This document shows positions 53,836-64,000 of a stretch of DNA of 64,000 nucleotides, in pieces. A program made the position numbers and the translations under genes. The notes beneath the pieces are model-generated. The model was not told the DNA's origin. It made no database searches and saw only the letters and a list, made by a program, of their open reading frames with translations. The DNA lies in contig OY540812.1 of NCBI GenBank assembly GCA_961205875.1, forward strand, positions 28,901,098-28,965,097, given 5' to 3'. Position 1 is the first letter of the stretch; every line of letters begins with the position of its first letter. The DNA is from Sialis fuliginosa (taxonomy: Eukaryota > Arthropoda > Insecta > Megaloptera > Sialidae).

Positions 53836-54430
53836 GGGTTCCAAAGAAATCTTATTAATCTTGCTTTGTCATCCGTTCTTTTCAGTCTAAGCAAAATATC
53901 TCGTGAACTATATAAGCTAGAAACTTGAAATTTTTAATGATGCTCTCTAGTAAAAGATGTACAAATTTATGATAAAAGGGGGCAGTAAAGAACGAGAGCT
54001 AGGTAAAAAAAATATTCTTTTTTATACCAAAGTATGTGGCATGTCAAAATGTTTAACCAATCCAATGGAATTTGACCCTCTTTCTTATTTTTTTCTAAAT
54101 CAAAAATGTAGAACTCTTAGTAGAATTTGATCCTATTTTTTATTTTTATTTTAACTTAAAAATAGTGCCAGCAGGGAGCTTCAAGCAGTATTTTATTCCC
54201 CCCCCCCCCCCCCCCTTCCTAACTCGGTAATAATTGGCTCAAAAAATCTGAAAAAAAAATTGGTAACGATGCTTTGATGGGACTACCAATGACAAATACT
54301 AAAATCAACAATATCATTTTAACTTGTGGAATAATATGACATATGACAATATTTTTATATTTTTTTCTAACTCAAAAATGCACCTGTAAGTGGCTCCAAA
54401 CAGTCCACGTAGTAAATACTTAACCATTTT
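53836..54430 (+). mobile_element. GGTTCCGAAG family copy 3 (short)
   Basis: GGGTTCCAAAGAAATCTTAT, TATCTCGTGAACTATATAAG, GTATGTGGCATGTCAAAATG, TCAAAAAATCTGAAAAAAAA and AAATGCACCTGTAAGTGG match copy 1 at 23660 in order with one internal unit. A run of 18 C lies at 54198-54215. Confidence 0.8.
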
Positions 54431-54445
54431 TAAAAAATTGAGAAG

Positions 54446-54560
54446 CAGTGGCATACCCTAGGATAGGTAAGGGATTACCCTCCCCCCACCGAATTTGTTA
54501 TAATTACAATGAAAAATTACCCCCACCTCTCCACGCTTACGTATAATTTCCTCGAAATCC
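54446..54560. repeat. Possible lone hAT end
   Basis: CAGTGGCATACCCTAGGATA resembles the tip of CAGTGGCGTA-type hAT elements; no matching right end or duplication was found. Confidence 0.35.
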
Positions 54561-55418
54561 ATGATTACTATAAGTACAGTACATTTGATGTATGTGAGCA
54601 AAAAATGCACTAAAAATAATATAGTATTTTAAAAATATTTAATACTTAGGGCGCAGTAATAAACTATAAGCAGTTATGACAATTTAGTATCTAGCTAAAC
54701 AAGCTCCCATTAATTTAAAAAGATTTACTTGTCAGCATTCCCAAGAGGCAATTTCTGACAGCTGTGATTTTATTTACGTAATAATCAACAAAACCACCGT
54801 TCTTAATTCAGTTAATTAATTAGGATTATGTTATAATATTGCTCGGCGGGGCGATGTGACTAGAGCGCGGTCGCTACTATACCGGCAGTAAACCATTCCG
54901 TAGTTACATTTACATAAAACAGGACGCTATGCATAGTGTAACAACACTACTGGCATCTAGCGGCGAACGTTGTGAATAGAGACAAGGTTTGGATATTTAG
55001 TTACCGTTCCATAAAACATCTTTGTTGAATGATTAAAAGTTTCACCAGTGTTGGCTCCAGACAAACTGGGAGATTATTTTCATAATTACTACAATTATGT
55101 TTTTATTGTTTGTATTTACACGAGATTTATTTATGCTTTACTGTTTCTAATCTTTTAAAATGTTAATGGAGCTAAATTTATTCTCTTTTGTATGATTACT
55201 TTAATTAAAATATTTTATTTTTCTCAATTAAAAATGCAAATGTATGTCTGGTATTCATTGTCTTGAAAATTTATTTACATAATAAGATTTATATTTTGTT
55301 TAAGTTTTTTTTTATATATTTTATAACAATAATTGTAATTAATTACATAAGTTTTAAGGGAAGGAAAGGATAAATTAATGAACGTTCACTAAACAAATTA
55401 CAGTAATTTCAATTTTTA
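54561..55418. other. No gene or clear element seen
   Basis: Includes a moderately GC-rich patch at 54843-54985 (GCTCGGCGGGGCGATGTGAC, CTGGCATCTAGCGGCGAACG). No open frame of note. Confidence 0.4.
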
Positions 55419-55610
55419 GGATTTCAAAGAAACCTTATTAACCTCACTTTGTCCGTGTGGCATTTCCAGTCTTAGTAAAATATCTTGTAAACTATATGTA
55501 ATAAGCTAGAAACTTGAAATTTTAACTGAATATGAAAAATTATGACCCCCAGACATTAATGTAAAAAATTTGAAAAATTATTTTTTTTTTATTGAGGTTG
55601 CGCAATAGAG
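55419..55610 (+). mobile_element. GGTTCCGAAG family, 5' fragment
   Basis: TAGGATTTCAAAGAAACCTT then CTCACTTTGTCCGTG, AAAATATCTTGTAAACTATA and ATAAGCTAGAAACTTGAAAT match the head of copy 1. Confidence 0.7.
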
Positions 55611-55689
55611 CTAAAAGTAGCCAAAACGATTTGAAAAACTAATAACAGATTTTAAAAACCAATTTTTTTATTAAGGTTGCGGCACAAAG

Positions 55690-56130
55690 CCAAAACTAGC
55701 CAAAACGAGACTTTCCTCAAAACGAAACAAACGAGAATGTCTTAAAATTGAACGGGGCGAGAGCATTTTGGCTTAAATTCGAACGAAACGAGACCGAGAC
55801 GATATTAACTTTATTAATATGTCTCATTGAGTCGGATTTAAAAAAACTATTAATAATTCATTAAAAAAATTATTTGATAATTACCTTTAAATAAATAATT
55901 GAAACAAAATATAAAGATTCAAAATACATATTTCAAAAATTCTTATGTAAAAAACATTTTTTACAAAAAAATTTACTTAGAACCGAGATTTTTCTCGGCC
56001 TCGGTATCAATCTCGTCTTGGCCACGTGTACGAAATGGGTATAATTTTTTCGAGACGAGACTGTCACTTGTAAAATACGCGACTTATCCAACTCTCGTCT
56101 CGTCTCATCTCGTATGCAGCCTTAATACAT
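55690..56130. repeat. Second GAGACGAGAC-motif region
   Basis: AACGAGACCGAGACGAT, CCGAGATTTTTCTCGGCCTC, TTTTTTCGAGACGAGACTGT and CTCTCGTCTCGTCTCATCTC share the motif with 10481-12000. The right tip CTCGTATGCAGCCTTA may be an element end. Confidence 0.5.
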
Positions 56131-56393
56131 AACTCCGAAGCAAACACAGCAAAATTCGAGGCGACGTAAGTCGAAGAGCCATAACTCGGAATATGATTTT
56201 GTTTGATTTATGATTTATCAATGATATTTTTGTAATTTTTCTCTAGCTTGCGTAACATTTTTCCTTACTGTTTTTCCCTCTGACATTACTCAAAAGATTA
56301 TAACGGAACATGTTGGTTCAAGTTTCATCGAAATCGTATTTTTAACTGACTTCAAAAAGGAGGATGTTCTCAATTCGAGAATATTGGTATATA

Positions 56394-56842
56394 AGGTACT
56401 TTGGCCGCTATAAGAGCATGGTTTACTGTTTTTGTGATTAACGGGCTTCTTTTTTGTAATTCTCATGAACTCATGTTACTAATAAAACAAGTAACTCTTT
56501 ATATAATGAATTTAATTACCAAAGCCCGCAAATATAGTTTGTTTTTTAAATTATAGTCTTTTATTTTGTTTATGTTTTTTCTCCAGTAATTGGTAAAGTA
56601 AAACCAGTAATGGTAAAGCAGTTGCTATGATAATATAATAATTAATAAATAAATTATACTAATAATTAGTTTAAATGTCCACCATTTTGACACCTATTGG
56701 CTGATTGTCATCAAATCAGGCTGTAACATAGATCAAAATTCAGAAATGGTAGTAATAAAATATCAACAAATATTTCTAATTCAGTACATTTCATTAAAAA
56801 ATAGTCATTACTTGGATCATATCCAAGACTGGTGCCGGTACC
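56394..56842 (+). mobile_element. MITE copy 5, AGGTACTGGCACCA family
   Basis: TA then AGGTACTTTGGCCGCTATAA (terminal repeat shortened by a small deletion), GTTTACTGTTTTTGTGATTA, TTGGCTGATTGTCATCAAAT, and the right end ATCCAAGACTGGTGCCGGTA. Same orientation as the copy at 14184, which it matches closely. Confidence 0.82.
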
Positions 56843-57866
56843 ATATCTATTTTTGTATGGTCGGTTATAAAACCTTTTACACACTAGCGACTTTCAGCAG
56901 CGCGACTATCTAATCTCATGGCATGCTATTGTAAAACACACATGTATTTTATCAGAATTCGACCATGGACTTCAAAGATATGCCACTCAAAAGGGAAAAA
57001 TAAAAAACTTTTTACGAAAAAAATAAAACCGACTTCAAAAACTGTTAAATTTAATTATATACTTTTCATATCAGTATTTTTTTTAAGTCGGTTTTATTTT
57101 TTTCTTAAGAAGTTTTTTTTATTGAGATTAGTGTTAACAAATAAACACTTCCTTGTGAACATATTTATCTTCCTTCCACTACCGACTACCCATGGCGCTC
57201 GTTAGTTAAACCATTGTTGATTATTCGTGTACATAATTGCATGTTAAAATTAAATGGACATTTGAAGTCGGTACTGTTATTCAAGTTTATGTTATTATTA
57301 TTATTCATTGCATATAACGAGTTAATTTGTAAATTTGTAACGTGTCAGTGTAATTTCCTGCGGTGTGCGTTCTCTATTACACCAGAGGTATATCTACGAA
57401 CATATGACAGACATTAAAATTAATTACTACTTTAAAGTAATTGTGTTATAATTGCTTTTCGTTCCACGTCCCACGTCTATTATCGGTCAAATAATATTTA
57501 AGTAAGTATTTGTTATATTACTTTAGGTCGTTCTCTCGTGTAGTTCTCATAAATTGCTTCCTCACCATGTTCAAAAGACAGGGAAATTTATATTCAAAAT
57601 TTCTATTTGATCATGTAGTGAGTACAATATCGAACAAAAATCGTAAAACATAATCAGCATTTCTATATTCAGGACCAGATAGAAGGGGGGTAGGAGGGCC
57701 GTATGGTCCGGGTCCTTGAGAACCTCTGGGGCTCCGAAAATTATTTATATTTTACATAAATATTTAAATTTTATATTGTCCTACATAAAACTGTCTATTT
57801 GCAAACTTATCATACAGATTGTGCAATTAATTCCCGTGTTTATGTACTTCTATTATTTTGTTGTTT
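56843..57866. other. No gene seen
   Basis: Frames at 56918-57205 and 57214-57417 have no known domain. AAAACCGACTTCAAAAAC near 57028 and AAGTCGGTTTTATTTTTTTC near 57086 form a small inverted repeat. GGGGGGTAGGAGGGCCGTAT near 57686 may be a repeat tip. Confidence 0.4.
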
Positions 57867-58047
57867 ATTTACTATAAGGATGAGGGTCCATTAGGTGGGT
57901 TTTTGGCTCTAAAAATGGTTAAAATTTGAAATCCTGGGTCTACTGGTACCTCTTCTGAAAGTTTTCCAACCGTTGTATATGGGTTAGCTTCTACTATAGC
58001 TTTCAACATGTCATCAACTGCAGAAGGACGTCCGCGACCCTCTTGGT

Positions 58048-58744
58048 CAGGGATGGGGAACCTGCGGCCTTTTCGATAATTCATTGTGGCCGGTAAATAT
58101 TTCAATTATTTATAATATATAATTTTTCTTCTCTCAATTTATTTCTAATTTTATTCTGCCAAGAGACAAAAATAAAAATGTTTGAACAATTAATCTACAA
58201 TAATTTAATACTGGAATTATATTTCAAATCGCACTAATTATGTATATTGTAATATCTTGTGGTTATTAAATAAAACTATACTAACTAAACTTCCCCAGAA
58301 TTTAAAATAATGACGTCACAGTATACAGACGTAAATATCCGGTATATTCTGAAGTTATTTGATATGAACTTCCTAGTGGGGATACATTTCACGACGAAGA
58401 CAGGGCCGTAACTAGAAGCTCGGGGGCCCCGGGGCAAGAGGTGGCTGAGGGCCCCCCAGAATATGCAAAAGGAAAAATTGAAGACCTTTTTTTTTGCTTC
58501 TAACTTACGTCTAACAATTTTTCCTATTTACTTATTTCCTCCAATTTTTCCTATTTACTTATTTCCTCCAATTTTTACGCTGCGGGGGCCCCATAACCTC
58601 GGGGGCTTCGGGGTACTGTCCCGGCTGCCCCGATGGTAGTTACGGCCCTGGACGAAGAATATTTCAAGAAAGACGGTAAGTATGCGGCCTACTTATTATT
58701 TTTAAATTTAAATGTGGCCTTCTATGAAAAGTTCCTCACCCCTG
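58048..58744. mobile_element. hAT MITE inserted in the mariner remnant
   Basis: CAGGGATGGGGAACCTGCGG and, in reverse complement, CAGGGGTGAGGAACTTTTCA. The mariner sequence CTCTTGGT is duplicated exactly on both sides (58040-58047, 58745-58752). Without its own insert it is about 440 bp. Confidence 0.95.
58401..58650. mobile_element. hAT MITE nested inside the previous hAT element (250 bp)
   Basis: CAGGGCCGTAACTAGAAGCT and, in reverse complement, CAGGGCCGTAACTACCATCG, flanked by an exact 8-bp duplication GACGAAGA (58393-58400, 58651-58658). GC-rich tips (CGGGGGCCCC, GCGGGGGCCCC) and an internal duplicate of TTTTTCCTATTTACTTATTT. Confidence 0.95.
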
Positions 58745-58920
58745 CTCTTGGTCTTCCAAATTTACTTCACCTACACGAAATTTTTGAAACCAACGCCGCA
58801 CCGTGGATTCATCAATGGACCCCTGCCCCCAGACTTTATTAATGTTTCTAGCCGTTTGCATTGCACTGCGGCTGAGTTTTAGCTCATAAAAATAAATTTT
58901 TGTAAAATCTTTCTCGACAT

Positions 58921-59477
58921 CTTTTTCAGCTTAAAATAGGTGAAAATGAAATTTTATGAAAAATGTTCAAAGAAATAAAGGAAGTCAGTAAAAAAATCTT
59001 TAAAATGATAAATAACACTTAGTTATTTGGGAGACAACTTTAAAAGAAAATAGTACCTAAATCTAGGCATAGGAAAAACATGCATTATTTTTGTAACGAC
59101 CTAATAACTTAACTCTCGCTAACAGCCTAATTTTGCTTTCTAAGTGTATATAGTTTATAGAATTTTTTAGTTACTGTTAATGTAGGTATATTTATATAAG
59201 ATATTTAATTAAAATGATTGATAAGTTCAGTGCGAGTTTCAGGCTTTTATGAGTAGCACACTAAAAAGTTAAAAATATGATCAACTTCATCATCATACAA
59301 ACTCGACGGTACAATATTATTGTATTGTCACTAAAATTGCTTAAGTTTGTAATCTTTCAAAAAACGTCAAGCTAACAAAAGTATTTACAAAAGTCGAAAA
59401 TTGTTTCAATTAACGTATTTTAAAAATAATTAGAAAAAAACCTTATGTAAGTAACGCTATTGACCCCCCAACCCTGT
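58921..59477. other. No gene seen
   Basis: The outer terminal repeat of the mariner element would be expected within about 200 bp of 58920 but was not recognised. Confidence 0.4.
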
Positions 59478-60232
59478 CACTCGACACTTGTTTCGACTTC
59501 ACAAGAAGTCATCATCAATCTGGAACTATTACGTTTGATTCAGACTATAGAACCACTTTCGGGCCAGTCTCGCTCCAATCAAATATAAATAAACAATAAA
59601 ATCATTCACACTGTATAGGTATCGGTCCAATCACGCTCCGTTAGGGCCGATCCACACTATCGTACCGGTCTCGGTCCGGTCTCTCTTCAGTCAAATATTC
59701 AGTATAGTAAATACTGTACCGGAGCGTGATTGGACCGAGACCGGCACGATACCTATTGTGTGAATGATTTCATTGTTTATTGTATATTTATATTTGATTG
59801 GAGCGAGACCGGACCGGGACTAGCACGATAGTCTGGATCGACCCTTACAGTTCAATATCGTAGATCCACACTATCGATCCGCTTTCGAGCCGGTCTCGAT
59901 CCAATCAAATATAAATAAACAATAAAATCATTCACACTGTAGTTATCGCTCAGGTCTCGGTTCAATCACGCTCCGATAGAGTTTAATATAGAAGAATATT
60001 TTACTGGAGTGTGATCGAACCTGGCATGGATTGTACTCATACTGTGAATAGTCTTAAATATATTTTAGAATATGATGACTACTTAATGAATAATAACAAC
60101 GCAGATTATAACAGACTGAACCAAAAAAATGAACTGTGATTTAATATTTGATTGAAGCGAGACCGGCTCGATAGTCTGGATCGACCCTTAGGCTACTGAT
60201 GAGGACTTCTTGTGAACACGTGTCGAGTAACA
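59478..60232. repeat. Nested palindrome cluster (GGGTCGATCC..ACTATCG family)
   Basis: Outer pair: ACTCGACACTTG with TTCACAAGAAGTC (59480-59508) and GACTTCTTGTGAACACGTGT then CGAGT (60205-60229). Inside are two fold-backs: 59643-59850 from TAGGGCCGATCCACACTATC to GATAGTCTGGATCGACCCTT, and 59860-60192 from GTAGATCCACACTATCGATC to the same end. CGGTCTCG/CGAGACCGG blocks recur at least eight times in both directions. A partial unit lies at 59530-59642. Non-coding. Confidence 0.85.
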
Positions 60233-60745
60233 TTGTTTTCTTGTAATTAAGGCGTATTTAGTTAGTTTTAATAACATTTAATAATTCTTATTATATTAAT
60301 CATATATTTTCAAAAGCTTCAAAATTAAGAAAAGACTTCAAATTTTCCCTTATAATTTTTTCACAGTCGATAAGTTTCAGAACATCAAACAGTCAGCTAA
60401 GAGCATGCTTTAGGCCCCAGGCCTGCTGAATACACATAATATAAAACGAGATTACAAAACGTTGCCAACATCGCACGGAAGAAATAATAAAACAGTTAAA
60501 TCATATCCCTACTTGTGAAACTCGCAGTGTACAATTTCTTGGAAACACAGAGGAAAACCACAACATCTAAACAACAAAGTTTGTGCTGTTATTCTCAAAG
60601 GGACGCTTGTCTCCACGAACTTTTCCTGCAATAATATTTATTTCGTTTTAATTCCGACAACATTGTGAGTTACTTAAACTTGGTGACTTTGTTAACATAA
60701 AAGATGGAACCGGGCCTCTATTACTTTCTTATACACTATATAATA
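60233..60745. other. No gene or clear element seen
   Basis: Unrecognised AT-rich DNA. Confidence 0.4.
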
Positions 60746-60866
60746 AGGTACTGGCACCAGTTATGGCCGCTATAAGAGCAAGGTTGACTGTTTTCGTGAT
60801 TGACAGGCTTCTTTTTTGTAATTATCATGAACTCATGTTTCTAATAAAACAAATAACTTTAAATTG
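60746..60866 (+). mobile_element. MITE copy 6 (left end only), AGGTACTGGCACCA family
   Basis: TA then AGGTACTGGCACCAGTTATG, GAGCAAGGTTGACTG, TTTTTTGTAATTATCATGAA and CTAATAAAACAAATAACTTT; the family match then stops. Confidence 0.8.
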
Positions 60867-61128
60867 TATACCTTTCAAAATGGCGGTTAAATTTAAAAAA
60901 ATTACTTTAAAAATGCAAAATTTTGAGTTTGACAGTCTTTTTGATAAGTATACAATTATTTATCACCAAAAGTGAATTAGTATTGTAATTAATTGTAGTG
61001 CGTTTAATTGCCTTTCCAAAAAATTAAAAATTGGAATAATCGAACTTTTCACTAGATATAATCATTTTACGAAAATATTGCAATATCTAGTTATGTACGG
61101 AAAAAAAATTTCATATATGTAGAGGCAG

Positions 61129-61925
61129 TAGAGGTAAAGGTGGTATTATGGGCACCTGAGGGTAATATGGGCACCCTTAATATCTGAAGAAGAATCAAAT
61201 GTATTCTAGAGGAAACGGCCTGAACTTGTAGTAGTAGTTCATATAAAAGTATGTATGAGCGCTGGCGTCGACATCTCATTCAGTTAAAGAGTTGCTACAA
61301 GTTTTGTGTTTGTGCTCTAACGAAAACTTTGAAAGTAAATATTTATACTGATTTTAAAACCATTATACATAATTAATTGCATGATATTAGTCATACTATA
61401 TATTATGGACATACTAAGATTGTATTACAGTAATTTTTTAGCGATTTGAGGTTAAAGTTAATTGTTGGTGGTCTTTTGTTTTCCAATATGGTGAGGGTGG
61501 TAATTTGGGCATTTTTTGTGCTGGTATTATGGACCCCTACTGTAAGGTGCCTATATTACAACCACTAAAATTCAATATTTTGTTTTATTGCAGATGCCAC
61601 GTAAACAACTAACCCCAGGAAAAAATCCATTTTTTGTAATTTTTCACAATAAAACTTTGTTTTGTACCAAAAAAATAGATTTATTTCGGTATTTACCATG
61701 GTGCCCATATTACCAGCACAACTCGGAATTTTCTCGATGAGTACTTAGTTTAATTATTTTTTTTTAGCTCATTAAGTAGTAGGCCTATGACATAAATAAC
61801 AACATAATGTGTTAACCAAATGTCACAGTATGATTTCTTTCAATTTTCAGATTGATTGAAGAGTTATTGTAATTTTTATTGTAAAAAAACAAAATGAGTG
61901 CCCATAATACCACCTTTACCTCTAC
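61129..61925 (+). mobile_element. Full copy of the GGTGCCCATAATACC family (797 bp)
   Basis: GTAGAGGTAAAGGTGGTATT then ATGGGCACC opens it, and GAGTGCCCATAATACCACCT then TTACCTCTAC closes it as an inverted repeat of about 28 bp. The motif GGGCAC/GTGCCC with TATTAC/GTAATA recurs inside at 61155, 61530 and 61700. No target duplication could be fixed and no transposase frame is present. Partial copy at 45982-46483. Confidence 0.82.
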
Positions 61926-62640
61926 CTATACACTTGGCTTTGAGTCTTGTGTTTGGTAACATGATACACTGAAATTATTAATCACACAAACATCGGAAAG
62001 AGCTAAAATGTTTTTCATAAAGTCTAGTAATCTAGTATTTAGATTTATTATAAAAATTAGTTCAATAATAGATTTTGTTTGTGTTTATTCTTCCAGTACG
62101 TAATATAGGAAAATGTTAAATGTTTATAGATACATAAAAATTACATTTTTACATTACGATAAAGTTTTGAATTTTAGGATAATGTATGAGGTACTGAATT
62201 TTGAGAGTAGATAATAATAAAATACTGAAATGTATATTTCTAGAAAACTTTCTAGAAAAGTAGGCCCCGGAACACCCTTGACAAAGGACCAAAGTTTTGT
62301 TTTACAAAGATTTTGTAAACATATTGGTCACATTCACGACTAACCAAAAACAGTGAACAACGAGCTTTGATTGGTTGATTCATGGAATTTCTGGTGGAAT
62401 GTACCAGAAATGTAACGAATGTCATTTTTTAAGCGTGTAAGGAAGTGAGAAAGAAGTAACCAGAAAGAGATAGAAACTAGTGTTATGACAGAAACGCTCA
62501 AAATGAAGTGAACATAAAAGTTCTTTGGTTAGCCTGGTCACTAGTTTCTATCTCTTTCTAGTTACTTATTTCTTTCTTCTTTACACCAGGCCTGCACAAC
62601 ATACGGCACCCACTTTGCAGCCTGCGAATGCATTGGTGAA
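61926..62640. other. No gene seen; small inverted repeat
   Basis: AGAAAGAAGTAACCAGAAAG then AGATAGAAACTAGTG (62449-62484) is paired with CACTAGTTTCTATCTCTTTC then TAGTTACTTATTTCTTTCTT (62540-62579), a hairpin with a loop of about 55 bp. CAGGCCTGCACAACATACGG at 62588 may be a lone hAT tip. Confidence 0.6.
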
Positions 62641-62649
62641 AATGCATCC

Positions 62650-63505
62650 TTAATATATATAAAGCTCAACGTCTCTCTGTCTGTCTGTCTGTCCGTTAGT
62701 TACCTTATCACTCGATTTACGAGTTTTTTTTTTTTAATTCATAGGTACGTTCTCTGGCCAGGTTATAGGCTATATTTTTTTACGTTAGGTAACACAACAA
62801 CTAAGCAGTGCCGATAATAGTAAATCAAGTCGGAAAAAAATTTGCTGTCGGCGCGCTGTTTTGTAATACGCTGCCTAAACCGTTCAATATAGAACAAAAT
62901 AATGTATTAAAGAATTGTGCAGAATCAAAAGTTCTACAATTAAGTCCGCGACACCATATGTCTAACTTTTATATTTAAGCCACAATTACTGTTTTATGTT
63001 ACTAAGAAAACATAAAATATTTGGGTTCTGTTTACGTGGACTTATGACATGCAAAACATTAATCCTTATCGAAATAAATGATTTCATCGTCATAAGTACT
63101 TAATGTAGATATAATTTGCCATTTACAGCATCCAATTTGGTCGTATAGTTTAGAAAATATCGAAATATATTATACGGGAAAATATTATTCGTGCGATGGT
63201 GACCCGTGTATGGCGATGGAACGTACCAACTAGAAGCGCAGGGCAGTGGGAAGGGAACAGGCCGGTATTCTTTTGATTGTCAATTGTTTATTTTGTTTTC
63301 AATAATTAACTTTTAAATTTAAAACAAAAATTATTTATACTTTTTGTTCTGATTCGTTTTTGTTAGGTAGGTAATTTAAGTGTTATTTGGTTTTTATTAC
63401 ATTAATAACTAATCGTGTTTGTAATTAATTCAACTATATATTTTTTAAATCCTTAACAATAATTCCGTAGTCCACGCGAGCGAAACCGCGTGGGCCCAGC
63501 TAGTA
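62650..63505 (+). repeat. Longest copy of the CGCGAGCGAA dispersed family
   Basis: AAGCTCAACGTCTCTCTGTC opens and GTCCACGCGAGCGAAACCGC then GTGGGCCCAGCTAGTAATAT closes it. Interior shared with 21693-22408 (inverted) and 45768-45981. Ends in the CCCAGCTAGT signature seen in many insect repeats; class not assigned. Confidence 0.75.
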
Positions 63506-64000
63506 ATATTATAAATTAAAAGTAATATTCCCTAGCTTATTGATTTATAATATTATAAAAGGTATATACCGGATGTTTTTTTAAAACTTTCCAGCGGATT
63601 ATTTCCAAAATTACGAATTTTCAGAAAAAATGTATCAGACAAAGATTTCATGGTTTTGAAAGGGCTAAATATTGACATTATGGAGTGAGCTTAGAAAGGT
63701 CACTTTGATGGGTTTTCAGGTTCAACTTTTCTTTTTCAAATCTAAACATATATTTTTTATTGCAGATTAGTAATTTAAGAGATAAACTAAACAACTTTTG
63801 CTTGGAACATTTTTTCTGAAAATGTCATTTTTTTATTATAAGGAGCAAACCAAAGAAAACTTTCTGGATTTTCCATAGTTTTTTACTTGAAAATTACTAA
63901 TTTTTATTAATAATCGCAAGAAGTAAAAAGTACTTAGATTTATGCAAAGATGTAATTTAATTTTTTTTTTTATTTCAGAATTTTTTCTTTATAAAAAAGT
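63506..64000. other. No gene seen; repeat may run past the window
   Basis: TTTCAGAAAAAATGTATCAG near 63621 and TTTTTCTGAAAATGTCATT near 63810 are loosely inverted, as in an older fold-back. Confidence 0.4.

Larger units (their letters stand above)
57872..58920 (-). pseudogene. mariner transposase remnant, split by a nested insertion
   Basis: Minus strand. 58753-58920 encodes MSRK..., LKLSRSAMQTARNINKVWGQ and GSIDESTVRRWFQKFRVGEV then NLEDQ; 57872-58047 continues EGRGRPSAVDDMLKAIVEAN then PYTTVGKLSEEV. This is the two-helix-turn-helix N-terminal domain of an irritans-like mariner transposase (compare the WF.KFR.GD..LED and GRP motifs). A frame break lies early (FIFMS then stop, while LKLS continues in another frame), and the catalytic domain is gone: after SEEV the frame goes to PVDPGFQILTIF and beyond without DD34D residues. 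It is interrupted by the hAT element at 58048-58744. Confidence 0.88.

Noticed and set aside
54198-54215. Run of 18 C as a functional tract
   Set aside because: Falls where the repeat family always has a C-rich run; simple expansion or sequencing slippage.
58633-58842. 69-codon plus-strand frame
   Set aside because: Antisense to the mariner remnant and crossing a hAT end; a shadow.
1-64000. tRNA, rRNA, CRISPR or retroviral genes
   Set aside because: None recognised on either strand; no reverse transcriptase, integrase or capsid motifs in any frame.

Overview
The window is AT-rich animal DNA, almost certainly from an insect. It holds one recognisable host gene: the 3' part of a STAR-family KH-domain RNA-binding protein related to Sam68/KHDRBS and to Drosophila qkr58E. 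The gene runs on the + strand in six exons: 18212-18336, 32380-32575, 35871-36077, 45305-45632, 46864-46943 and 49177-49286 (stop codon at the end). All five introns have GT-AG borders and the reading phases join exactly. The joined coding length is 1046 nt, which is a two-base split codon, 347 codons and a stop. The exon(s) encoding the N-terminus (start codon and QUA1 dimerisation region) were not found and probably lie upstream of the window. In that case positions 1-18211 are also intron. The insect assignment rests on the protein's close match to insect family members, a (TTAGG)n-type repeat at 29520, and dispersed repeats of a kind common in insects. The order is not settled; Lepidoptera or a relative, or Hemiptera, would fit.

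About 98% of the window is intronic or flanking DNA filled with small DNA transposons. Two classes dominate. hAT-type elements have 8-bp target duplications I could read directly (2326-3601, 6574-7790, 15376-15958, 19640-20525, 33356-33720, 52980-53277, 58048-58744, 58401-58650). TA-flanked elements of Tc1/mariner type include many long fold-back inverted repeats (634-859, 8868-9716, 12064-12511 and relatives, 19782-20364, 34941-35625, 38463-39162, 43450-45121). Other repeats are a 1.1-kb fold-back just upstream of exon 2, dispersed elements that carry 285-bp or ~330-bp tandem units inside them, an 87-bp minisatellite, and several families of short retroposon-like repeats.

The most striking object is at 43450-45121 in intron 3. 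Two 5' halves of a Tc1-like transposon stand in inverted orientation, with 797-bp arms that differ at only six positions around a 78-bp loop, bordered by TA on both sides. Transcribed as part of the host pre-mRNA it would fold into a nearly perfect 797-bp hairpin. It is therefore a candidate natural hairpin-RNA (endo-siRNA) source against its own transposon family. A second highlight is a three-level nest at 57872-58920: a hAT element inside another hAT element inside a mariner transposase remnant, each hAT with an intact 8-bp duplication. No rRNA, tRNA, CRISPR, retroviral or bacterial features were seen.
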